Program-made: the position numbers and the translations under genes | Assembly: GCA_025058345.1 (NCBI GenBank) | Contig: JANXEN010000002.1 | Coordinates: 159,679-223,678 of the forward strand | Direction of reading: 5' to 3' | From: Sulfolobales archaeon | GTDB lineage: Archaea > Thermoproteota > Thermoprotei_A > Sulfolobales > NBVN01 | DNA length: 64,000 nt | Part shown: positions 26,919 to 34,529 of the stretch, in pieces | How positions within the stretch are numbered: the stretch's first letter is position 1 | How the letters are laid out: each line of letters begins with the position of its first letter | The notes under the pieces: model-generated | What the model saw: only the letters and a program-made list of their open reading frames with translations | Databases searched by the model: none | Told to the model about the DNA's origin: nothing

Positions 26919-28058
26919 TCAACCACATTTAAATGTCTCATCAAGCTGTAAGAAGCCTGGATATCCACCATTAATGAACTCTCTGTATAAGGGCTTACCT
27001 ACAAATGCCTTAAATATCTCGTCTGCCTTTATGGCAACGTCTATGTCTGCAAATTTATCTGGATATAGCACCTTACCTATGAAGTAGGCATTAGCTAAGG
27101 CTGTAGCTACGTTAGTGTGGTAGTAGTTGTAGGGGAGGGTACCGTATACTTTACCATCCTTAAAGGCATTAAGGATGCAGTACTTCGAGCGGTCCTTGAT
27201 GAAGTCATCTAAGACAACCTTCAAATTATTTTCGTCAATAAATACGTAGTCTGGTTGCATTTTCATGATATATTCGAAGTCCACCTGTATGAAACCACCT
27301 TTAGTTGAAAGCGAATCAACTATCGATGAAGTGTTGAGGAGGTGGAGAGGTGGGAAATCAACTTGGGTTGAGGTAAACGGTTGGGCTCCCTTATATGATA
27401 CAGCACCAACATAAACTTTAGGCTTACTCGTTACTTCGCTAGTTCTATTACGCAGATCGCTTATTAGATGATCTAAGTACCTCGATAATTGTGAAGCCCT
27501 TTCTTCCCTACCAAGGACCTTACCTAACAAGCTCATAGCATACTTAAACGAATCAACATCTAAGTACCCTGCAACTCCATAATCTATGACGAGCACTGGA
27601 GCTCCAACTTCTTCAGATAGTTTATCGGGTGAGTATAGTTCCGCGTATGTTCTGGTCATAATTATTAACTGTGGTTTAACGACTTTTAGCATTTCAGGGT
27701 TTGGAGGGGTGTTAGGTCCTCCTTGCCCGATAATGCTTAAATTCTTAAATAGTTGTTGATGCGCCATCGCGTAATCTCTACCAATAACGCTCCACGTTAC
27801 TTCAACCTGTTCGGCACCAACTATGAGGTCAGTAGCGTTTAGGTATGTGATAAGTCTAAGCGTTCCGGGACCTATAGCTACGACTCTTCCAACATTTTTT
27901 AAAACCTTCACGCTTCTGTTAAGGTAGTCTACGACCTCTACGTACTTACCGTTTGGAGATTCGCTCCTGACGCTTGGCTGATAAAGAGTATAAAGCGATA
28001 CAATACCTAACACAAATATGGCGGTGGTGGATAAAGCAATCAGATATAGGCGTCTCAT
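26919..28058 (-). CDS. Substrate-binding protein of the FecCD-type importer
   Basis: Cluster-A-like (TroA/BtuF fold) binding protein of 379 residues with an N-terminal membrane anchor (about 5-25) and two lobes joined by a long helix. The N-lobe segment VVAIGPGTLRLITYLNATDL and the region ending in PPNPEMLKVVKPQLIIM are typical of iron, cobalamin, molybdate and tungstate binding proteins. The neighbouring FmdE-like gene favours a metal or metal-oxyanion ligand, but the ligand cannot be read from sequence. Its stop overlaps the permease and its start overlaps the FmdE stop. Confidence 0.9.
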   Translation of the reverse strand: MRRLYLIALSTTAIFVLGIVSLYTLYQPSVRSESPNGKYVEVVDYLNRSVKVLKNVGRVVAIGPGTLRLITYLNATDLIVGAEQVEVTWSVIGRDYAMAHQQLFKNLSIIGQGGPNTPPNPEMLKVVKPQLIIMTRTYAELYSPDKLSEEVGAPVLVIDYGVAGYLDVDSFKYAMSLLGKVLGREERASQLSRYLDHLISDLRNRTSEVTSKPKVYVGAVSYKGAQPFTSTQVDFPPLHLLNTSSIVDSLSTKGGFIQVDFEYIMKMQPDYVFIDENNLKVVLDDFIKDRSKYCILNAFKDGKVYGTLPYNYYHTNVATALANAYFIGKVLYPDKFADIDVAIKADEIFKAFVGKPLYREFINGGYPGFLQLDETFKCG

Positions 28059-28741
28059 CTTATAACCACCTTATAGGGAATCCTATAGTCCTTTACAATA
28101 CCTCTCCCAACAACCGCTAAAGCATTACCATCAACGCAGCTTAAACAATACGGCCTACCACGTACGTATGAGGCCCTCACAGACATTACGAGTTCATTAC
28201 ATCTAACACACCTAACGCTCTCGAATATTGGAGCCCTCTCTAAATCTTTAACGACTTCAACCTCTTGAACTACTAACTCATCCTCAGGTAGTTCAGCCAT
28301 CTTATAACCCAACTCACTCCAAACCGCATCTAACCTTCTCACATCTTCCTCACTACCAACCCTCTCAACCACAACCCTCTTAAACAACTCTAAAACCTCT
28401 TCTGAGAAGTACTTAGACTTAATCGCTTCGGAGTCGACGTAAACCCTAACACCCCTCTTTAAACTTCTAGCTACTAAGGTGACCGCATTCTTACCTAAGT
28501 CAATGTAAACTAACGAGTTATTACCTAAAGTACAGCCGGTGGCTACCTGAACACCATCACTGAAGCAGTTATTCACTTCAACGAAGGCAATTATGTCCTC
28601 CATCACTGTTTCAGTAACTCCTGCCTTCACAGTATTCAACCTACTTAACGCGATTTCGGAAGCACGTAAACCTAGAGCTAGGAAAGGACATATATGCCCA
28701 TGGAACTTCCTTGCCTCCTCCAACAACTCCGAACTAACCAT
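28055..28741 (-). CDS. FmdE family protein with C-terminal zinc ribbon
   Basis: Homolog of subunit E associated with formylmethanofuran dehydrogenase operons, found widely in organisms that lack that enzyme. FHGHICPFLALGLRASE (about 12-28) and the Cys in NNCFSDGVQVATGC are the conserved metal-site residues. The C-terminal part has two CxxC pairs (CVRC and CLSC), a zinc ribbon. It is the first gene of the importer operon and may handle or sense the imported metal. ATG 28741 follows GGTG by a few bases. The role is inferred from context. Confidence 0.87.
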   Translation of the reverse strand: MVSSELLEEARKFHGHICPFLALGLRASEIALSRLNTVKAGVTETVMEDIIAFVEVNNCFSDGVQVATGCTLGNNSLVYIDLGKNAVTLVARSLKRGVRVYVDSEAIKSKYFSEEVLELFKRVVVERVGSEEDVRRLDAVWSELGYKMAELPEDELVVQEVEVVKDLERAPIFESVRCVRCNELVMSVRASYVRGRPYCLSCVDGNALAVVGRGIVKDYRIPYKVVIR

Positions 28742-28753
28742 AATCACACCAAA

Positions 28754-28782
28754 GGTACACCAAATTTTAGATATGGTACACC
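28754..28782 (-). promoter_or_regulatory. Candidate operator and TATA box of the fmdE-ABC operon
   Basis: Two copies of GGTACACC (28754-28761 and 28775-28782; GGTGTACC on the operon strand) are placed 21 bases apart, two helical turns, on the same DNA face. Each is a near palindrome, GGTnnACC. They lie between a minus-strand TATA box (TTTATATAGG, about 28782-28791) and the fmdE start at 28741, covering the expected transcript start. This is a typical repressor position. Confidence 0.5.
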
Positions 28783-28890
28783 TATATAAACTTTACTAAT
28801 AAAAACCTTACAGCTCTACGTAAACTTCCAGCAACGTTCCGTAGGTGTAAGACTTATTAGGCCTAAGTAAATTAATTAGTGAAAGGTGGT

Positions 28891-29005
28891 TATTGTGAGT
28901 GTTCAAAAATCTTTAGTTGGTGTGTTGGTTGTGTTGGTTATCGTTGCTGGTGTTGGCGGTTATTTCGCAGGTTCTTCAGCTGTCCCGCCACCAAGGACTG
29001 TAACC
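28891..29005 (+). repeat. N-terminal cassette repeat, copy 2
   Basis: 115 bp at the start of the TRAP binding-protein gene, 110 of 115 positions identical to 6570-6456 (minus strand). It encodes start, membrane anchor and the PPPRTVT beginning of the linker. Confidence 0.9.
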
Positions 29006-30100
29006 ACTACAGTTTCTGTAGGCGCTCCATCAACGGTTACCACTACTGTAACTACTAGAGTTACTGAGAGAGTTACAGTTACGGTTACAGTTACTCCCTC
29101 TCCAACTACTTCACCTACTCCTTCCCCAACCCCTACTCCATCTATACCACCCGGTAAGTATACATTACATGTTGCATGTGTTACGGCTCCCAATCCTTGT
29201 AATCTTAATCCCTACGGTGAGTGTGACCCTCACACGCTAACGCTTAAAGTGTTTAAGGATGAGGTTGAGAAGGCTACTGGAGGCGCAGTTCAAGTAGTTC
29301 TTCATCCGGCAGGTGAATTAGGTGATGAGTTAGATAGTATTGAGTTGCTCCGTGCTGGGGACTTATTCCTAGCTACAGCAGCAACTTCCAGGTTGTCAGG
29401 GTATACCAGTGCTTTACTTTTCGCTGACTATCCTGGACTTTTTAGAAATTTGGATGAGGTTAAGGCTTTCAGTCAGTCTGATGTTGCTAAGACAAGGCTT
29501 AGTAGGCTTGAGGAGTTAGGGCTGATCGGTGTTGGATTCAGCGTTGGAGGTACTAGATACTTCATAACAGTTCCAGGTAAGCCAATAAACTCTGTCAGCG
29601 ATTTAAAGGATATGAAGATCAGAGTCATGCCTACTCCAGTACACATAGAGGCTCTCAAGTATTTAGGTGCTTCACCAATATCGATGCCATATACGGAGGT
29701 CTACACAGCATTACAGACACGTGCTATTGATGGTTTAGAGAACGAACCGCCCTCATACCTATCTATGAGGTTCTACGAGGTAGCACCTAACTACGCATTA
29801 CTACCATGGTTTATAATTCAACACGTTACTTTGATAAGTAAGAAACAATATGACCAACTTCCACCGGTACTCCAGAAAATAGTTATTGATGCTGCTGTTA
29901 AGGCTACCAACTACAAAACTGAGTTCGTTATGATGTTTGAGAATAAAGCCATCGAGATTGTTAAGGAAAGGGGAGCTAACATAACTAAGCCAGACCCAGC
30001 GCCAATGTTTGAGAAGCTAAAAGCATTCATAGAAGCTAATAAAGAGAAAATAGGTTTAGATGTGATCCAGTGGTTAGAGAAATATAGAGCGTCTAAGTAG
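28895..30100 (+). CDS. dctP: TRAP transporter substrate-binding protein DctP
   Basis: Extracytoplasmic receptor of a tripartite ATP-independent importer for organic acids. From GTG 28895 (401 residues) it has a membrane anchor (about 6-27) and a Val/Thr then Pro/Thr linker to about residue 85. The DctP fold contains DMKIRVMPTPVHIEALKYLG and EVYTALQTRAIDGLENEP, where the Arg of KIRV normally binds the substrate carboxylate. Most DctP proteins are free or lipid-linked; here a protein anchor identical to that of an unrelated protein tethers it. It is followed closely by dctQ and dctM. The ligand is unknown. Confidence 0.93.
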   Translation: MSVQKSLVGVLVVLVIVAGVGGYFAGSSAVPPPRTVTTTVSVGAPSTVTTTVTTRVTERVTVTVTVTPSPTTSPTPSPTPTPSIPPGKYTLHVACVTAPNPCNLNPYGECDPHTLTLKVFKDEVEKATGGAVQVVLHPAGELGDELDSIELLRAGDLFLATAATSRLSGYTSALLFADYPGLFRNLDEVKAFSQSDVAKTRLSRLEELGLIGVGFSVGGTRYFITVPGKPINSVSDLKDMKIRVMPTPVHIEALKYLGASPISMPYTEVYTALQTRAIDGLENEPPSYLSMRFYEVAPNYALLPWFIIQHVTLISKKQYDQLPPVLQKIVIDAAVKATNYKTEFVMMFENKAIEIVKERGANITKPDPAPMFEKLKAFIEANKEKIGLDVIQWLEKYRASK

Positions 30101-30113
30101 GCGGTGCTGCTGT

Positions 30114-30611
30114 ATGAGTAATAAATTAAATTCTTTTTTAAAATTCGTAGATAAAGCCCTAACAGCTATTGAGATCCCTATAGTAGTCGTTTGCGGTACT
30201 TTGTTAATTGGGTTACTTCTATACGCTGCTCTAGGTAGATATTTCTTCCACATAGGTGTTCCCTACGAGGATGAATTATCTCGGCTGTTTTTTACCTGGC
30301 TCTCACTGCTTGGTGCTAGTTACTTACTTAGATCCGGTGAACATCCAACAGTATCTCTAATTAGTGATAGAGTTATTGCTAAAAGGAAACGCCTAGGTAA
30401 GTTTTACCAAACGTTCATATATTTATCAATAATCACGTTCTTGGTTATAATGCTGTATGCAACTCTTGACGTCCTACCTCTTTACTATAATTACTACACC
30501 ACTGTGCTACGGGCTCCAATGATTTACTACTACTATGCAGGTGTTGTAGGCCTTTCGTTCATGATTGTTCGGTACTTTATGAAGGCAGTAACGTTTGTTC
30601 TGGGTGATTAA
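30114..30611 (+). CDS. dctQ: TRAP transporter small membrane subunit DctQ
   Basis: Four-helix membrane subunit that bridges receptor and transporter. The 165-residue protein shows four hydrophobic segments and the DctQ pattern PYEDELSRLFFTWLSLLGAS (about 50-69). GGTG precedes the ATG. It is two bases from dctM, so the subunits are cotranslated. Confidence 0.92.
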   Translation: MSNKLNSFLKFVDKALTAIEIPIVVVCGTLLIGLLLYAALGRYFFHIGVPYEDELSRLFFTWLSLLGASYLLRSGEHPTVSLISDRVIAKRKRLGKFYQTFIYLSIITFLVIMLYATLDVLPLYYNYYTTVLRAPMIYYYYAGVVGLSFMIVRYFMKAVTFVLGD

Positions 30612-30613
30612 TT

Positions 30614-31927
30614 ATGTTGTTCGATCCTGCAATAATAATGAGTTTATTCTTCATGTTCTTCTTTATCTTCGTATTTTTAGGTATACCTATAACTTTCTCT
30701 CTAGGACTTAGCGGTCTAATATCACTACTTTTGGGAGGTGCTAAACTCTCCTTAGCTTTCAAAGCGATCTTTATGCCTTATGCATCATTCACAATGTTAG
30801 CCATATATCTATTCACTTTCATGGGTATTGTATTTCAGAAGACTGGGCTTGCATCATTGCTAATCGACGCGCTCGAACCTCTGGTGGCTAAAGTTAAGGG
30901 CGGTTTAGCTATAGTTACTGTTTTGGCAAGCGCGTTCTTCGGAACACTTACTGGGTCAGCAAATGCTACTGCCGCAACTTTCTCACGTCTAATTGGACCT
31001 GAAATGGTTCGGAAGGGTTACCCCAAACCGTTTGTGGTTTCCGTAATAGCTGCATCAGCGCCTCTAGGCTCATTCATACCTCCATCAATAACCGGTATTG
31101 TACTTTCAGTAGCAACTAATACTTCGGTTTTAACTAACTTCATGGCTGGTGCAGCCATAGGATTCCTCGTGATCGGTTTCCTCACATTGTTAATCCTCGT
31201 AATAGCAAATAGGTGGATGAAAGGACCTTCAGCCATATCTGAGGGAGGTTATAATAGAAAAGAAATTGCTGTAAGGATCATTAAGGCGTTTCCACTACTT
31301 CTTATGCCGTTAGTAGTTCTTGGAGGTATATATTTCGGAGTCTTCTCAGTCACTGAAGGAGGTGCAGCAGGTTGCTTAGCGGCATTGATACTTGCAACCG
31401 TTTACAGGAAATTAAACCTTAAGCTATTACGTGACGTCTTAGTTGATTCGGCAGTAACTACTGGAATGGTTATGCTCTTAGTAGGTGTCTCCTACCTTAT
31501 GAGCTATACCATGAGCCTTACAGGCCTTAATAAATCGTTCATCGATATGCTGAGGTCTATGTCCACTACAACTCCTTACTTAGCTTTGTTAACTCTAGTC
31601 GCGATCCTATTGGCTATGGGTTGCTTCATAGACGTAATAGTTCTTTGTATAGCTATGGCACCGCTAGCGGTAACTGCTTTAATGCCTCTAGGTATAAATC
31701 CCTACCACATCAACGCGTTATTCTTAGCAGGCAACTTGATAGGTAACGTCACTCCACCAGTTGGAACAGTGCTTTTCATATCGTTACAGTCACTGGGTGA
31801 GAAGATGGAAAATGTTTTCAAGGCATTATTACCATTCCTACTAATATATGTATTGATATATCTCATAATAACGCTGTTCCCTGAGACTATTTTATGGTTT
31901 CCAAGACTCCTAGGGCTCCCAATATAG
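30614..31927 (+). CDS. dctM: TRAP transporter large membrane subunit DctM
   Basis: Ion-coupled translocation subunit of 437 residues with about twelve hydrophobic segments. Conserved DctM elements include GTLTGSANATAATFSRLIGP (about 116-135), AASAPLGSFIPPSI and, near the C-terminus, GNLIGNVTPPVGT. It ends the dctPQM unit; a T-rich stretch (CCTTTTTAAATTTTATA) follows and may be a terminator before the glycyl radical enzyme gene, which has its own upstream AT-rich region. Confidence 0.94.
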   Translation: MLFDPAIIMSLFFMFFFIFVFLGIPITFSLGLSGLISLLLGGAKLSLAFKAIFMPYASFTMLAIYLFTFMGIVFQKTGLASLLIDALEPLVAKVKGGLAIVTVLASAFFGTLTGSANATAATFSRLIGPEMVRKGYPKPFVVSVIAASAPLGSFIPPSITGIVLSVATNTSVLTNFMAGAAIGFLVIGFLTLLILVIANRWMKGPSAISEGGYNRKEIAVRIIKAFPLLLMPLVVLGGIYFGVFSVTEGGAAGCLAALILATVYRKLNLKLLRDVLVDSAVTTGMVMLLVGVSYLMSYTMSLTGLNKSFIDMLRSMSTTTPYLALLTLVAILLAMGCFIDVIVLCIAMAPLAVTALMPLGINPYHINALFLAGNLIGNVTPPVGTVLFISLQSLGEKMENVFKALLPFLLIYVLIYLIITLFPETILWFPRLLGLPI

Positions 31928-32012
31928 ATAAACTTCCTTTTTAAATTTTATATTTAATTATGTGAAAATTAAAACATAAAAACGTTATCAACATTTTCTA
32001 ATCGATGATGAT

Positions 32013-34454
32013 ATGAATTCTTATAGGTTAGCTAGGTTAGTTGATGAATTCTATAATGAGATAATGAGGTTTAAGCCATCATTATGTCATGAAAGGGCAG
32101 TGATATTTACTGAATCGTATAAGGGAAGTGAGGGTCTACCTCAGGTGATTAGGAGGGCTAAGGCCGTTAAAGAGGTCTTAGAGAAGATGAGTATTTACAT
32201 CTTAAAGGGAGAGTTGATAGTAGGTAATCAAGCATCTAGGCCTAGGGCAGCTCCACTCTTTCCGGAATTCTCTGTATCATTTTTGATAAATGAGTTGGAA
32301 GAAATACCTAAAAGACCATTCGATTCTTTTACTGTAGACGACCATGTAAGGAACGCTGTACGTGAAATTTCTGGCTACTGGTTGGGTAAAACTCATGAGG
32401 ATAGGGTCAAGTACCTCACATCGCTCGTACTGCCTGACGAAGTATTAAGAGCATTTGATATCGATAGTTTCGTACTAAACGACGTTATATATGCAGGTGT
32501 TAGAAAGTCTTCAGGCGACGGGCACATAATACCTAACTACTCAAATCTTTTAAAGTTAGGCTTTCCAGGGATTCTCAAGAAAGTTGAGGATGAGATAAGC
32601 AAATTAGACCTGGCAAAGAGTGAAGCATTTAAGAAGAGGTTGTTTTTAGAAGCTGTCAAGATTGTATATGAGGGCGTTCTGAACTTTGTGGAGCGGTACA
32701 GCATTCTAGCTAAAGAAATGGCTGATGTAGAGTACGATGATGACTGGAGGAGTGAATTAATTACGATCTCAGAGGTTTGCAGTTCTCTGCTTAGCGGACC
32801 TCCTAAAACTTTTAGGGAAGCTCTACAGTTGATATGGTTTGCACACCTAATACTTCAAATTGAGTCGAACGGCCATTCAGTATCTTTAGGTAGATTAGAT
32901 CAATATCTTTACCAATTTTACAAGGATGATATACTTAGAGGTAAGATTAGTAGGGAAGATGCTTTAGAACTCATTAAATGCTTCTTAATCAAGATGAATA
33001 CCTTAAATAAAGTTAGACCTTGGAGTGAGACCAGATATAAGACTGGCTATCCCTTATTCATGACGATAACTTTAGGCGGGCAGACGCGGGAAGGATTCGA
33101 TGCAACTAATGAACTCACATATCTCTTCCTAGAAGCTTTGTCTGAAGTTAAACTCCCACAACCAACTATTATATTGAGAGTTCACTCTAGAACTCCTGAA
33201 AAGCTTTTAATCCACGCTACTAAGGCTCTAATAAAGCATGGCGGAGGATTACCTGCCTTCTTCTCTGACGAAGTTGTAATCCCAGCACTAATGAACATTG
33301 GTATTCGGTTAGAGGATGCTAGAGAGTACGCAATAGCTGGGTGTTCTGAAGCAATCATACCTGGTAAGAGTCTATCCTTCACCGGTGGGGACTGCTACTT
33401 CAACTTGCTAAAGATCTTGGAGATAACTCTGAATGAAGGATGCAATCCTAGGAACGGTTTACGCTTATTCCGAACTTCCAAAATGATGAGTGAAATTAAG
33501 TCCATAGATGAATTTATTGACGAATTTAGGAAGCAGTTAACTTTTTACGCTAAATTCATAGTACCTCTAACATCCGTAACATCTGCTATAGATGCTGACT
33601 TAAATCCAACACCATTTGCCTCATCATTAATAGACCATAGGATTGAATATGGTGCCGACATCAGTGAAGGTGGAGGTCCTAATAATGAGTATTCCCACAC
33701 AATAATTCAGGGTCATGGAATAGCCAATGTTGCTAATGCACTATATGTGATTGAAGAATTAGTGTTTAATAGGGGATTACTTACGTTAGAGGAGTTTAGA
33801 GACGTCTTGCTGAGTAATTGGGAAGGGGATAAGGGTAGGGAGTTGCGACGGCTTGCTATAAGCCTGCCTAAGTACGGTAATGATATGGATTGTGTAGACA
33901 AGTACGTTACGATAATTTCTAGGATGTTCTATGATGAGATAATGAAGTACAGACCCCTAAGAGGGGCAGTATTTGGGTTATCGCTTCAAGGTTTAACGGC
34001 TAATGTCCCAGAGGGTGAGGTAACAGGTGCAACACCGGATGGCAGATTTGCTGGTGAAGCGCTTGCTGATAACGCATCACCGCATCCAGGAACGGATAGA
34101 ACAGGGATTACAGCAACCCTTAAGAGTGTCTCAAAAATTGATCATTCACTCTTCGTCAACGGTAATATATTAAACATTAGGTTCCACCCAAGTGCGTTAA
34201 CTGATGCGTTCGGAAGTGTTGAGGATGCTAAGCTCATTCGATTCGTTAAGATGCTGACGACCTACTTAATAGATTTGAAGGGATTTCAAGTACAGTTCAA
34301 TACGGTATCTGCAGAAATTTTAAGGGCAGCGCAAAAAGAACCTTTAAAGTATGCTAACCTCATTGTGAAGGTCGCTGGTTATAGTGCCTACTTCACATCA
34401 CTTGATAAAAAGCTACAGGATCAGATAATCTTTAGAACCGAGCACATAATTTAA
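32013..34454 (+). CDS. Glycyl radical enzyme 1 (pyruvate formate-lyase superfamily)
   Basis: Oxygen-sensitive radical enzyme of 813 residues. The active-site Cys444 lies in AGCSEAIIPGKS with Glu446, the general-base position of the dehydratase/lyase branch. Gly789 in VAGYSAYF near the C-terminus is the radical site. PFL proper has adjacent Cys-Cys, so this is not a pyruvate formate-lyase. Related enzymes act on glycerol, choline, hydroxyproline or sulfonates such as isethionate. Val is the usual residue after Cys; here it is Ser. The gene follows the TRAP genes and precedes a paralog and the activase, suggesting the TRAP substrate is its substrate. Confidence 0.92.
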   Translation: MNSYRLARLVDEFYNEIMRFKPSLCHERAVIFTESYKGSEGLPQVIRRAKAVKEVLEKMSIYILKGELIVGNQASRPRAAPLFPEFSVSFLINELEEIPKRPFDSFTVDDHVRNAVREISGYWLGKTHEDRVKYLTSLVLPDEVLRAFDIDSFVLNDVIYAGVRKSSGDGHIIPNYSNLLKLGFPGILKKVEDEISKLDLAKSEAFKKRLFLEAVKIVYEGVLNFVERYSILAKEMADVEYDDDWRSELITISEVCSSLLSGPPKTFREALQLIWFAHLILQIESNGHSVSLGRLDQYLYQFYKDDILRGKISREDALELIKCFLIKMNTLNKVRPWSETRYKTGYPLFMTITLGGQTREGFDATNELTYLFLEALSEVKLPQPTIILRVHSRTPEKLLIHATKALIKHGGGLPAFFSDEVVIPALMNIGIRLEDAREYAIAGCSEAIIPGKSLSFTGGDCYFNLLKILEITLNEGCNPRNGLRLFRTSKMMSEIKSIDEFIDEFRKQLTFYAKFIVPLTSVTSAIDADLNPTPFASSLIDHRIEYGADISEGGGPNNEYSHTIIQGHGIANVANALYVIEELVFNRGLLTLEEFRDVLLSNWEGDKGRELRRLAISLPKYGNDMDCVDKYVTIISRMFYDEIMKYRPLRGAVFGLSLQGLTANVPEGEVTGATPDGRFAGEALADNASPHPGTDRTGITATLKSVSKIDHSLFVNGNILNIRFHPSALTDAFGSVEDAKLIRFVKMLTTYLIDLKGFQVQFNTVSAEILRAAQKEPLKYANLIVKVAGYSAYFTSLDKKLQDQIIFRTEHII

Positions 34455-34529
34455 TGGGTTGCCTTAGCTCTCTATTATCTAGCAAAATATAATATGCTAT
34501 AATATCATTAAATTACGTGGAGTTAATAC

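Noticed and set aside
28960-29193. 77-codon minus-strand frame rich in Val/Gly
   Set aside because: It is the antisense shadow of the repetitive Thr/Pro linker of dctP.
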